DNA of 64,000 bases from Achromobacter spanius. Its GTDB lineage: Bacteria; Pseudomonadota; Gammaproteobacteria; Burkholderiales; Burkholderiaceae_B. The translations under genes and the position numbers were made by a program. Where the stretch lies: the NCBI RefSeq assembly GCF_002812705.1, contig NZ_CP025030.1:3348001-3412000 (forward strand). Direction: 5' to 3'. Below are positions 16,633 through 24,874 of this stretch, piece by piece (within the stretch, counting starts at the first letter, position 1; every line of letters starts with the position of its first letter). Below the pieces are notes generated by a model, which saw only the letters and a list, made by a program, of their open reading frames with translations, made no database searches and was not told the DNA's origin.

Positions 16633-16974
16633 ATGCTAGAGAAGACGATCAACGGATTTTCGGTGGTGGCGTACGCGACGCAGCCGGAAGGGCGCACGCC
16701 GCCCCGGGCCTTTTTGGAGACGCGGCGTTTAGCGTCCAAGGCAAAAGAGGGCGACGCGGCGCGGGACGGGGCGGCATCGGAAGACGCGCCGGCGGAAGGT
16801 CTGCCCCAGGAAGGCCTGCCCCCGGATGGCCGGCCCCCGGAAGGCCGGCCCTTCGAGATCTTTGTCAGCCGGCGCTTTCGCAGCACGATCGAAGCGATGT
16901 CCGCCGCGCGCAATGCCTTGGACCGCGTGAAGAGCGTGGACGAAGACGGCGTGCCCGACCCGCTGCCCGAATAA
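16633..16974 (+). CDS. Hypothetical protein with proline/glycine repeat insert
   Basis: ATG 16633 has GAGGGAA eight bases upstream. The 113-residue protein has an N-terminal part (MLEKTINGFSVVAYATQPEG), a low-complexity middle (residues 55-73) of repeated E/D-G-x-P units (EGLPQEGLPPDGRPPEGRP), and a C-terminal helical part (RSTIEAMSAARNALDRV). The repeat is also visible in DNA as near-copies of GAAGGCCTGCCC. Domain order suggests the repeat expanded between two conserved halves. Function unknown. Confidence 0.65.
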   Translation: MLEKTINGFSVVAYATQPEGRTPPRAFLETRRLASKAKEGDAARDGAASEDAPAEGLPQEGLPPDGRPPEGRPFEIFVSRRFRSTIEAMSAARNALDRVKSVDEDGVPDPLPE

Positions 16975-17002
16975 AGGGCTGCGCCAATGGCCCCGCGCGC
17001 GT

Positions 17003-17845
17003 TCAGGTCAAGGTACTGCGCATCAGGATTTCAGTTAGCGCCCGAGTGGGCTTGTTGGGCGACGGGGCCGAGATGACGATGAATTCCACCTGCGGTAACG
17101 CCGGCAACTGAATCGCGCCGCCCGGCGCGGCCAGGCCCGCCGTGGACAAGTGCGAGGGCTGCACCGTAATGCCCAGGCCCGCGCGGGCGGCGGCCTGGCA
17201 GCCGGCGTAACTGGTGCTGGTGCACACAATCTGCCAACTGCGCCCCACGCGCGCCAGCGCGTCCAGCGTCAGTGTGCGCGTGACGCTGGGTTCGCGCAGC
17301 AGAATCAGCGGCAGTGGCTCATCGGGCGCAAAGCGCAGGCCTTCCTTGGCGCGCCACAGCAGCGCTTCGTTGTGCAGGGTCTGGCCCCGGCGGTCGCCTC
17401 GGCGGCGCTTGCCGATCATCACATCCAGGTCGTTGTCGTCCAGCAGTTTGTAGAGCTCGCTGGTGACGCCGATGGTCAGGTCCAGCTCGACTTCGGGATG
17501 CGCCAGGCGGAACGCGGCCAGCACATCGGGCAGCGGGCCCATGGCCAGATCGTCCGACGTGCCCAGCCGCACGCGGCCGCGCAGGCGCGGCGCATCAAAC
17601 AGGCGTTCGGCGCGTTCGTGCGCGTCCAGGATGATCTCGGCATGTACGAGCAGGCTGCGGCCGTCGCTGGTCAGCACCAGTGAATGGGTGTCGCGCAGGA
17701 ACAGGCGCCGGTTGACCGACTGTTCCAACTGCCGGATGTGTTCGCTGACGGTGGGCTGGGTCAGCCCCAGGCGGCGGGCGGCTTCCGTGAAACTGGGGGC
17801 GGCCGCCGCGGCGGTGAAGGTCTTGAGCCATAGGGGATTCAGCAT
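17003..17845 (-). CDS. LysR-family transcriptional regulator
   Basis: At 280 residues it is slightly short for LysR. The HTH is PSFTEAARRLGLTQPTVSEHI (about 17-37) followed by the linker RQLEQSVNRRLFLRD. The effector domain includes LRGRVRLGTSDDLAMGPLPD. It is divergent from an SBF/YfeH-type transporter gene 115 bases away, which is its likely target. The intergenic region contains TGATT (17868-17872) and AATCA (17891-17895) as a spaced dyad. Confidence 0.92.
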   Translation of the reverse strand: MLNPLWLKTFTAAAAAPSFTEAARRLGLTQPTVSEHIRQLEQSVNRRLFLRDTHSLVLTSDGRSLLVHAEIILDAHERAERLFDAPRLRGRVRLGTSDDLAMGPLPDVLAAFRLAHPEVELDLTIGVTSELYKLLDDNDLDVMIGKRRRGDRRGQTLHNEALLWRAKEGLRFAPDEPLPLILLREPSVTRTLTLDALARVGRSWQIVCTSTSYAGCQAAARAGLGITVQPSHLSTAGLAAPGGAIQLPALPQVEFIVISAPSPNKPTRALTEILMRSTLT

Positions 17846-17960
17846 GAGGAAGGCGGCCTGGTCATTATGATTTCCGATGACAGTTAAAGTAATCAGTGGC
17901 CTTCACGATGGCAAGCGGCGCGCCTATAGTTTTCCGTAATTTCTTGGAAACCCTTACGCC

Positions 17961-18944
17961 ATGCGCCGCTTCCTGCCAGACCAGTTCACCTTGATTTTGA
18001 TTGCCACCGTGGCATTCGCCAGCTTTTTCCCCGCCGTGGGCAAGGGCGCTTCGTTCATGATGGTGGCCAGCAACGTGGCCATTTCGCTGTTGTTCTTCCT
18101 GCACGGCGCGCGCCTGTCCACGGACGCCATCGTGGCGGGCGTGAAAGACGTGCGCCTGCATGTCTTGATCCTGGCGTCCACCTTCATTCTGTTTCCCGCG
18201 CTGGGCCTGGGCTTGCGTGCGCTGTTCCCCGGCCTCTTGACCCCATCGCTTTGGCTGGGCGTGCTGTTCGTGTGCACCTTGTCGTCCACCGTGCAGTCGT
18301 CGATTGCGTTTACGTCGATGGCGCGCGGCAATGTGCCCGGCGCCATTTGCGCGGCGACGGCGTCCAATCTGCTTGGCACCGTGTTGACGCCGTTGCTGGT
18401 GGCGGTGCTGTTGCATCGTCAGGGGGGCGGGCACGGGCTGGCCGACGCAGGCCGCATCTTGCTGCAACTGTTGTTGCCCTTCGCCGTGGGCAGCCTGCTG
18501 CGGCCGTGGATTGGCGCATGGGCGCAGCGCAACAACCGCACCTTGTCCAAGGTGGACCGCAGTTCGATTCTGTTGGCCGTCTACACCGCGTTCAGCGAGG
18601 CCGTGGCGCAGGGCATCTGGCACGCCTTTCCGGCCATAGACCTGGCCACGATGGTGCTGGTGAATGCCCTGTTGTTGGGGGCGGTGCTGGTGATCACGAC
18701 CTGGGGCAGCCGCAAGCTGGGCATGTCCAAAGAGAACGAGATCACGCTGGTGTTCTGCGGATCGAAGAAGTCGCTTGCATCGGGCATTCCGCTGGCCACG
18801 GTGCTGTTTGGCACGTCGCAGATGGGCGTGGTGGTGCTGCCCTTGATGATTTTCCACCAGATGCAGCTGATGGTATGCGCCGTGCTGGCGCGCCGCTATG
18901 CGGAACGGCAGCAGCCGGCCCAGGCGGTGGTGGCCGGGGCCTAG
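17961..18944 (+). CDS. Bile acid:sodium symporter-like (SBF/YfeH) transporter
   Basis: A 327-residue membrane protein with nine or ten hydrophobic helices. The SBF-like CPA transporter features are the first helix (LPDQFTLILIATVAFASFFP), the core motif VCTLSSTVQSSIAFTSMARGN near residue 105, and the crossover region FCGSKKSLASGIPLATVLF near residue 270. The substrate is an organic anion of unknown identity. It is divergent from a LysR regulator and converges on the Rieske gene 13 bases away. Confidence 0.92.
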   Translation: MRRFLPDQFTLILIATVAFASFFPAVGKGASFMMVASNVAISLLFFLHGARLSTDAIVAGVKDVRLHVLILASTFILFPALGLGLRALFPGLLTPSLWLGVLFVCTLSSTVQSSIAFTSMARGNVPGAICAATASNLLGTVLTPLLVAVLLHRQGGGHGLADAGRILLQLLLPFAVGSLLRPWIGAWAQRNNRTLSKVDRSSILLAVYTAFSEAVAQGIWHAFPAIDLATMVLVNALLLGAVLVITTWGSRKLGMSKENEITLVFCGSKKSLASGIPLATVLFGTSQMGVVVLPLMIFHQMQLMVCAVLARRYAERQQPAQAVVAGA

Positions 18945-18957
18945 GTCCTGACCCGCG

Positions 18958-19365
18958 TCAAGCGTCGTTGCGGGGAACGATCTTGCCGCTGGGGTGCCAG
19001 TAGACGGCGCCGTCGTGTTCGGAAACCGTCAGCACGGTCAGCCGTCCGTTCTTGCAGGGGCCGCCCACGCACAGGCCCGTGTCGGGCTGGTACGTGGCGC
19101 CATGGCGCGCGCACATGATCAGGTCGCCGGCGCGGGTGAAGAAGCTGCCTTCCCAATCGAGTTCAACGCCGACGTGGGCGCAGCGGTTCAGGTAGCCGTG
19201 CACGCGGTCTTGATAGCGTACGAAGAACGCGGTGGTCTGACCCGCGCCATCGGCCACGGGCACTTTCACGCCCAGGCCGCCGTTGACCAGGTCGGAAGAG
19301 GCACAGACGTGGACACTGGGAGCGTCGGGAATCTCAGGGACGTCAGGGGCGGAAGAATCCTGCAT
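18958..19365 (-). CDS. Rieske [2Fe-2S] protein
   Basis: A 135-residue soluble protein with the complete Rieske cluster-binding pair CAHVG (CxH) and CARHG (CxxH), separated by 19 residues. No membrane anchor or signal peptide is visible. Such small stand-alone Rieske proteins act as ferredoxin-like electron carriers or oxygenase subunits. It lies 51 bases downstream of an ATM1-type ABC exporter gene on the same strand. Whether the two are linked in Fe-S biology is only a suggestion. Confidence 0.92.
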   Translation of the reverse strand: MQDSSAPDVPEIPDAPSVHVCASSDLVNGGLGVKVPVADGAGQTTAFFVRYQDRVHGYLNRCAHVGVELDWEGSFFTRAGDLIMCARHGATYQPDTGLCVGGPCKNGRLTVLTVSEHDGAVYWHPSGKIVPRNDA

Positions 19366-19416
19366 GGCGGGCCTTGGAAGAAAAGGGTGCGATCTTCGGA
19401 TAGCGGGCGGGGCTTG

Positions 19417-21222
19417 TCAATCCGCCGGGGCGCTGTGGGCGCTGTCTTGCTGGCGGGCCCACATGCCGGCGTACACGCCGCGTTGGGCCAGCAACTGCGC
19501 ATGGCGCCCACGTTCGATGATGCGGCCTTCGGACAGCACGATGATTTCATCGGCGTCCGCCACCGTGGACAGCCGGTGCGCGATGATCAGCGTGCTGCGT
19601 CCTTCGCTGACTTCGCGCAGGTTCGCCTGGATCTCGCGTTCGGTATGGGTGTCCAGCGCGCTGGTGGCCTCGTCGAATAAAAAGATGACGGGGTTCTTCA
19701 AGATGGTGCGGGCGATGGCCACGCGCTGCTTTTCCCCGCCCGACAACTTCAGGCCGCGCTCGCCCACCATGGTCTGGTAGCCGTCGGGCATGGTCATGAT
19801 CAGGTCGTGGATGTGCGCCAGACGCGCGGCGGCTTCGATCTCGGCATCGGTTGCGCCGGGGCGGCCGTAGCCGATGTTGTAGTGGATGGTGTCGTTGAAT
19901 AGCACCGTGTCTTGCGGCACCACGCCGATGGCCGCGCGCAGGCTGGCCTGGGTGACGCTGCGCACGTCTTGGCCGTCAACAAGAATGGCGCCGCTGTCGG
20001 CGTCATAGAAGCGGAACAGCAAGCGGGCGATGGTGGATTTGCCGGCGCCCGAGGTGCCCACCACGGCCACGGTCTTGCCGGCGGGGATGCTGAAGCTCAC
20101 GCCCTTCAAGATGGGCCGGCGCGCGTCATAGCCAAAGTACACGTCGCGGAATTCGACCTGGCCGCCCGCCAGATGTAGGGGCCGGGCGTCGGGGCGGTCG
20201 GCCACTTCGCGGTCCTGGCCCAGCAGTTCGAACATGCGTTCCATGTCGATCATGGCCTGCTTGATTTCGCGGTAGATGAAACCGAAGAAGCTCAGCGGCT
20301 GGTAAAGCTGCAATAGGTAGGTGTTGACCAGCACGAAGTCGCCCAGCGTGTAGCGGCCTTCGGCGATGCCGGTGGCGGCCATCCACATCACCAGCGTCAG
20401 GCCGACCGAGATGATGGCGGCCTGGCCCACGTTCAGGATGGACAGGCTGACCTGGCTGCGCACGGCCGCGCGTTCGTAGCGGGTCAGCGAGGCGTCGTAC
20501 CGGCGTGCCTCGTGTTCTTCATTGCCGAAGTACTTGACCGTCTCGTAGTTCAGCAGGCTTTCGATGGCCTTGGTGTTGGCTTCCGAGTCGGTTTCGTTCA
20601 TCTGGCGCCGGAACTTGGCGCGCCATTCCGTTACCGCAAGCGTGTAGGCCATGTAGAGGATGACCGTGGCGCCGGTGGCCACGGCCAGCCAGATGTCGAA
20701 CATCTTCCACAGCACAATACAGACCAGCCCGATTTCGAAGAACGTCGGCAGGATGTTGAACAGCAGGAACGACAGCAGCGTCTGGATGCCCTTGGTGCCG
20801 CGTTCGATGGCGCGGGTCAGCCCGCCGGTCTGGCGCGACAGGTGAAAGCGCAGCGCCAAGGCATGCAGGTGCCGGAAGATCTGAAGGCCGACTTCGCGGA
20901 TGGCGTGCTGGCCGACGCGGGCGAAGATGGCGTCGCGCAGTTCCGAGAACAGCAGCGACAGCACGCGCGCGGTGCCGTACGCCAGGATCAGGCCCAGCGG
21001 CACGGTCACCGCGCCGGGCGCGCCCTTGCCCAGTTCATCGATGGCGTGCTTGTAGATCAGGGGCACGTAGACGGTCGCCGCCTTGGCGGCGAACAGGCAC
21101 AGCAGCGCCGCCACGACGCGTACCTTCAGCCCGGTTTTTCCCGGCGGCCAAAGGTAGGGAAACAGGGTTCGCAAGGTGGAAAAACCGCCGCGATTCTTGG
21201 GCGGCGCGTCAGGGGAATTCAT
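19417..21222 (-). CDS. ABC exporter half-transporter (ATM1/ABCB7-type), ATP-binding and permease
   Basis: The start at 21222 (MNSPDAPPK) gives 601 residues. The N-terminal half is a six-helix ABC exporter permease with the ATM1-like segment GTKGIQTLLSFLLFNILPTF. The C-terminal ATPase has Walker A GTSGAGKST (about residue 387), Q-loop VVPQDTVLF, signature LSGGEKQR, Walker B VIFLFDEATSALD and H-loop IIAHRLST. The mitochondrial homologues export glutathione-bound Fe-S-related compounds; bacterial ones also move glutathione conjugates of metals. It would act as a homodimer in the inner membrane. Confidence 0.93.
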   Translation of the reverse strand: MNSPDAPPKNRGGFSTLRTLFPYLWPPGKTGLKVRVVAALLCLFAAKAATVYVPLIYKHAIDELGKGAPGAVTVPLGLILAYGTARVLSLLFSELRDAIFARVGQHAIREVGLQIFRHLHALALRFHLSRQTGGLTRAIERGTKGIQTLLSFLLFNILPTFFEIGLVCIVLWKMFDIWLAVATGATVILYMAYTLAVTEWRAKFRRQMNETDSEANTKAIESLLNYETVKYFGNEEHEARRYDASLTRYERAAVRSQVSLSILNVGQAAIISVGLTLVMWMAATGIAEGRYTLGDFVLVNTYLLQLYQPLSFFGFIYREIKQAMIDMERMFELLGQDREVADRPDARPLHLAGGQVEFRDVYFGYDARRPILKGVSFSIPAGKTVAVVGTSGAGKSTIARLLFRFYDADSGAILVDGQDVRSVTQASLRAAIGVVPQDTVLFNDTIHYNIGYGRPGATDAEIEAAARLAHIHDLIMTMPDGYQTMVGERGLKLSGGEKQRVAIARTILKNPVIFLFDEATSALDTHTEREIQANLREVSEGRSTLIIAHRLSTVADADEIIVLSEGRIIERGRHAQLLAQRGVYAGMWARQQDSAHSAPAD

Positions 21223-21321
21223 GGCTGGGCGAGGGGGCGCGATGGCGCAAAGGACGGGGTGAAAGGCGGTACGGCAGGGGGTGCAGGTGGCCTTGTGACG
21301 GGCATTATCGGGCACGGGCGC

Positions 21322-21517
21322 TATTATTTGGTGATAACCCCTGGTGTTTCCGGACCATTGCCAGGGGATGTCGGTCCGGAATTACGGCGCGGGCGCAGCT
21401 CGGCAAGCCCGTTTTTTTTATCTCTTCAATCCGGGGGTGGCCGGGCTGGGCCCTGGATTGCGCGACCTGGCGCGTATTCGCCGTGCGAGCGTCGCGGTGC
21501 AAGCTTCGGAGGATCTT
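21322..21517 (+). promoter_or_regulatory. Aldo/keto reductase leader with interleaved inverted repeats
   Basis: A TATTAT box (21322-21327) would start transcription near 21334. The leader holds CCCCTGG (21338-21344) pairing with CCAGGGG (21361-21367), and TTCCGGACC (21348-21356) pairing with GGTCCGGAA (21373-21381). The order is a-b-a'-b', so the stems are either exclusive or form a pseudoknot. A terminator follows at 21390-21419 and the ribosome-binding site at about 21508. This is the layout of a riboswitch or attenuator; I assign no ligand. Confidence 0.5.
21390..21419 (+). terminator. Intrinsic terminator in the aldo/keto reductase leader
   Basis: CGGGC (21390-21394) pairs with GCCCG (21407-21411), followed at once by eight T residues (21412-21419). 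It lies about 100 bases before the coding region rather than after a gene. Confidence 0.6.
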
Positions 21518-22345
21518 ATGGCGAAGGTACCCGCAGTGAAATTGAACGACGGCAACAGCATCCCGCAGTTGGGCCTGGGTGTGTGGCAGGTGCCCGACGA
21601 CCAGGCGGCTTCCGCGGTCAAGGAAGCGCTGGCGGCCGGTTACCGGTCGGTGGACACTGCTGCCATCTACGGCAACGAAGCCGGCGTGGGCACGGGCCTG
21701 CGCGCGGCGGGCGTGGCGCGCAAGGATCTGTTCATCACCACCAAGCTGTGGAACGACAAGCACGGCTACGACGATGCCCACAAGGCCATGGACGAAAGCT
21801 TGGAAAAGCTGGGCCTGGCGTATGTGGACCTGTACCTGATCCACTGGCCCGTGGCGGGCAGCACGAAGTTCCTGGACGCCTGGCGCGCCATGGTCGAGAT
21901 GAAGGAAGACGGCCGCGCGCGTTCGATCGGCGTGTCCAACTTCACGCAGGCCAACCTGGAGCAACTGATTGAAGCGTCGAAAGTGGCGCCGGCGGTGAAT
22001 CAGATAGAACTGCATCCGGGGTTCGCGCAGCGTGAGCTGCGGGCGTTCCACGCTAGGCACGGTATCGCGACCGAGTCCTGGAGCCCCTTGGCGCAAGGCG
22101 GGGTCACCAAGGAAAAGGTCATCGTGGACCTGGCCAAAAAGCACAACAAGTCGGCCGCCCAGATCACGCTGCGCTGGCACTTGCAGAGTGGGCTGATCGT
22201 GATTCCGAAGTCGGTCACGCCGGCTCGCATCCGCGAGAACATCGACGTTTTCGATTTTGAATTGTCAGCCGACGAGATGGCCGCCATCGACGCCATCAAT
22301 GACGGCGCGCGCTTGGGACCGGACCCGGAGAAGTTCGGCCGCTAA
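21518..22345 (+). CDS. Aldo/keto reductase
   Basis: CGGAGGATCTT precedes ATG 21518, an excellent ribosome-binding site. The 275-residue (beta/alpha)8 enzyme has the catalytic tetrad in SVDTAAIYGNE (Asp, Tyr), TTKLWN (Lys) and LIHWP (His). The NADPH-binding end reads VIPKSVTPARIRENIDVFDF. It reduces aldehydes or ketones such as methylglyoxal or 2,5-diketogluconate; the specific substrate is unknown. Its long leader contains a possible switch and terminator. Confidence 0.94.
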   Translation: MAKVPAVKLNDGNSIPQLGLGVWQVPDDQAASAVKEALAAGYRSVDTAAIYGNEAGVGTGLRAAGVARKDLFITTKLWNDKHGYDDAHKAMDESLEKLGLAYVDLYLIHWPVAGSTKFLDAWRAMVEMKEDGRARSIGVSNFTQANLEQLIEASKVAPAVNQIELHPGFAQRELRAFHARHGIATESWSPLAQGGVTKEKVIVDLAKKHNKSAAQITLRWHLQSGLIVIPKSVTPARIRENIDVFDFELSADEMAAIDAINDGARLGPDPEKFGR

Positions 22346-22372
22346 GCCGGTCAGGTGCAAGGCCAAAGGCCA

Positions 22373-22408
22373 GATACGAGGCCCGATACAAAGCCAAATA
22401 CGAGGCCA
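22373..22408. repeat. Three 12-bp tandem repeats
   Basis: Three consecutive 12-base units of the form GATACGAGGCCC, GATACAAAGCCA and AATACGAGGCCA lie in the gap between the aldo/keto reductase and the convergent PepSY operon. Confidence 0.6.
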
Positions 22409-22454
22409 GGGGTGGGGCAGCGGGGCCCCATGACCCCACGGCCCGGCCCGCGGG

Positions 22455-22658
22455 CTAGTGTTTCAGCGGGAATACCCAGTAGCGCAGGATGACCACCAGC
22501 AGGATGGTCAGCGTGATCCACGAGGCCCAGTGCCAGGCGCCCGTGCCCAACAGGGCGGCCAGCAGGCCGAACACGCTCAAGACGCCCAGCAAGGTAGGCG
22601 CGCCCCATACGAACATGAAGCCCCGGCCGCCCCGGCCTTTGGATTGGCGCTTGCTCAT
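22455..22658 (-). CDS. Small two-helix membrane protein partner of PepSY gene
   Basis: The start at 22658 is fixed by an ATGA overlap with the stop of the upstream PepSY gene. The 67-residue product has a basic N-terminus (MSKRQSKGRGGRG) and two hydrophobic helices (about 18-38 and 42-62). Small proteins of this kind often sit after PepSY transmembrane reductases in iron-uptake loci. Their role is unknown; they may stabilise the reductase. Confidence 0.75.
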   Translation of the reverse strand: MSKRQSKGRGGRGFMFVWGAPTLLGVLSVFGLLAALLGTGAWHWASWITLTILLVVILRYWVFPLKH

Positions 22659-23830
22659 GCCGGCGTCCTTTGCGGCGCGGCGGCGGCTTGGTGCTTTTTC
22701 ACGAGTTCGTTGATGCGCGCTTCGGTGGCGCGGCGCCGCGCGACCCAAAGATACAGGCCGCTGACCAGGACCACGATGGTGATCAGGTCCAGCAAGGCCC
22801 AGATGATCTTCAAGGGCAGGCCGGCGTAATCCCCGAAGTGCAGCGGGCGCGAGACTTCAAGCGCGGTCAGGTACCACGGCATTTTGGCCACGGTGGTGAG
22901 CTCGCCGGTTTTGCCGTCCACCAACACGGGGGTGTTCAGCTTGGAGGTCAGCGGGGTGTCGCCGCGCATCCAGGCAATGTAGTGGTGCGGGCTGCCGAAG
23001 GCGTTGCCGGGGAAGGCGATGAACGACACCTCGTTGCCGGGCAGCGCTTTCTTGGCGGTGTCGGCGGCAAGTTGCGCCGAGGCCAGTTGGGTGGGCACGG
23101 TCTGGCCCTTGTAGGGCTCAAGAATGCGGACCAGTTCGGTGGACTGCCACAGGCGGAACAGCGGCGTCGACAGTTCGTTGATGACGCCCGTGAACCCCAC
23201 CACAAAGGCCCACACCAGCGTCACGATGCCCAGCAGGTTGTGCAGGTCCAGCCATTTCAGGCGCGTGGAGCGCGCCGCGCGCACAGTGCCGAATTCCAGC
23301 TTCTTCATGAACGGGCCGTACAGCACCACGCCCGAGACGATGGCCACACAGAACAGCAGGCCCATGAACCCCAGGAACAGTTCACCGGGCAAGCCCGCGA
23401 ACAGGTCCACGTGCAGGGCCAGCATGATGCCCATGAAAGAGAACTTGTCTTCGGTATAAAGCGGGCCGTCCAGCAGCACCTCGCCCGTGCGGCCGTCCAT
23501 GCGCACGGCGTGGCCGGAAGCCTGGCCGTCGCCCGGGGTTTTGGCCATGCCAACATACACCTGAGGTTCATCGGGGTCGAAGAACAAATAATCAACGACC
23601 TCGCCCGGGTACATCGTCAGGGCGCTGGCAACCAGCTTGTCCAGATTGGCGGGTGGCGTGTCGGCCGGCACGTTGGACAGGGGCTTGCCATCATCCAGCC
23701 AGTGTTCAATCTCGTGATGGAACACCAGGGGCAAGCCCGTAAGGCAGATGATGAGCAGGAAGATGGTGCAGACCAGGCTGGTCCATTTATGGATCCAGTA
23801 CCAGGTTTTGATGGTGGACGCGGCTGTCAT
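22655..23830 (-). CDS. PepSY-associated transmembrane protein (ferric-siderophore reductase type)
   Basis: A 391-residue protein of the PiuB/PepSY_TM family. The first helix follows WYWIHKWTSLVCTIFLLIICLTG, with His14 a candidate haem ligand, then a periplasmic loop with PepSY-like repeats (VRMDGRTGEVL, VDGKTGEL) and three further helices (near residues 145-170, 195-215 and 345-365). Other conserved His residues lie in ALHVDLFAG and LDLHNLLG. The family reduces ferric siderophores at the inner membrane. It is coupled to a small membrane protein by ATGA, and a weak Fur-like box lies upstream. Confidence 0.9.
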   Translation of the reverse strand: MTAASTIKTWYWIHKWTSLVCTIFLLIICLTGLPLVFHHEIEHWLDDGKPLSNVPADTPPANLDKLVASALTMYPGEVVDYLFFDPDEPQVYVGMAKTPGDGQASGHAVRMDGRTGEVLLDGPLYTEDKFSFMGIMLALHVDLFAGLPGELFLGFMGLLFCVAIVSGVVLYGPFMKKLEFGTVRAARSTRLKWLDLHNLLGIVTLVWAFVVGFTGVINELSTPLFRLWQSTELVRILEPYKGQTVPTQLASAQLAADTAKKALPGNEVSFIAFPGNAFGSPHHYIAWMRGDTPLTSKLNTPVLVDGKTGELTTVAKMPWYLTALEVSRPLHFGDYAGLPLKIIWALLDLITIVVLVSGLYLWVARRRATEARINELVKKHQAAAAPQRTPA

Positions 23831-23891
23831 GGCGGCGGGAGGGCGGCGGCGCGCGCGGCCCCCTTTAAGGTATTTGTGAGGAAGTACGGAA

Positions 23892-23920
23892 CATTATCAC
23901 GAACAATAGCGATTCTCGTA
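23892..23920 (-). promoter_or_regulatory. Weak Fur-box-like sequence
   Basis: On the minus strand, GAGAATCGCTATTG followed by TTCGTGATAATG resembles spaced Fur hexamers (GATAAT type) and lies 60-90 bases before the PepSY gene. The match is partial, so Fur control is a suggestion based mostly on gene function. Confidence 0.3.
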
Positions 23921-24073
23921 ACGGATTATTTGACCGCGCTGGCGGCGGGGGCGCAAGGCCCGTGTCAACTAAAGCGGGTTAAAAAGACAGGTCGGGGTTT
24001 ACCGGGCGCGAGCCGCCACGGTGTGTTTCAAGGGACGGTTCATGTCCCCCTCAACCGGTTGTCGAGAATCATC

Positions 24074-24787
24074 ATGGAGCAGCGTTTTGTGAAAGTCCCG
24101 CGCAACGAGCTGGGCCGCGATTTCGCGGTGGGCGACGTGCACGGGCATTTTTCACGGTTACAGGAAAGCTTGGACAGGCTGGGTTTCGACCCCGCCCGCG
24201 ACCGGCTGTTCTCGGTGGGCGACCTGGTCGACCGTGGGCCGGAATGCGAGGCGGCGCTGGAGTGGCTGGCGCGCCCGTGGTTCTACGCGGTGCAGGGCAA
24301 CCATGAGGACTATGCGATCCGGCATGTGCGCACGGGGCAGGTGGACGTAGCGAACTGGCGCGGCTATGGCGGCGGCTGGTTCCTGGACCTGCCCGAGGAG
24401 CGGCAGCAGGTGTTCGCCGAGGCGTTCGCGCAACTGCCCATTGCGATCGAAGTCGAAACGTCCGAGGGCGCGGTCGGCTTGTTGCATGCGGATTGCCCGG
24501 TGCTGTTCTGGCCGCGCCTGGAGTTCGCGTTGCAGGATCGCTACAAGCGCACCAGCGCGGCCTGCCAATGGTCACGCGAGCGGCTGCGGCAGATGAACCG
24601 TACGGGCATCCAGGGCGTGCGGGCGGTGGTGGCCGGGCATACGCCGGTGACCGCGCCCTTGGCCTTGGGCAACGTCTATCACATCGATACTGAGGGATGG
24701 CGCGCGGGCTACTTCACGTTCCTGGACCTGGAGTCGCTGTCGGCCTGGCCGTGCGAGGTGGTGACGGAACTGGTGGTGGAAGCTTAG
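24074..24787 (+). CDS. PP1/PrpA-type metallophosphatase
   Basis: A 237-residue calcineurin-like phosphoesterase of the bacterial PphA/PrpA type. The metal-binding motifs are complete: GDVHGH (Asp21, His23), GDLVDRG (Asp50) and GNHE (Asn76, His77), with later His in LLHAD and AGHTP. Members dephosphorylate protein Ser/Thr or Tyr, or small phosphoesters. No partner kinase gene is nearby. The gene is convergent with mrcA, separated by a long hairpin. Confidence 0.9.
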   Translation: MEQRFVKVPRNELGRDFAVGDVHGHFSRLQESLDRLGFDPARDRLFSVGDLVDRGPECEAALEWLARPWFYAVQGNHEDYAIRHVRTGQVDVANWRGYGGGWFLDLPEERQQVFAEAFAQLPIAIEVETSEGAVGLLHADCPVLFWPRLEFALQDRYKRTSAACQWSRERLRQMNRTGIQGVRAVVAGHTPVTAPLALGNVYHIDTEGWRAGYFTFLDLESLSAWPCEVVTELVVEA

Positions 24788-24818
24788 GGCGTCAGAACAG
24801 GGCTGCCATGGCCATTGG

Positions 24819-24865
24819 CTTGAAATGAAGACGGGCGCCGCAGAGGCGCCCGTTGGCATTTCAAG
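24819..24865. terminator. Long hairpin between convergent genes
   Basis: CTTGAAATG (24819-24827) pairs with CATTTCAAG (24857-24865), and inside it ACGGGCGCC (24831-24839) pairs with GGCGCCCGT (24845-24853) around a 5-base loop. It lies between the phosphatase and the penicillin-binding protein gene and can serve both directions, though T-runs are short. Confidence 0.6.
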
Positions 24866-24874
24866 ACCCGAGGA

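Noticed and set aside
22670..24787. A 705-codon plus-strand frame antisense to the PepSY gene
   Set aside because: Its first half is a GC-rich shadow of the PepSY gene, rich in His, Gln, Arg and Gly. Only the last 237 codons, the phosphatase from 24074, are real.
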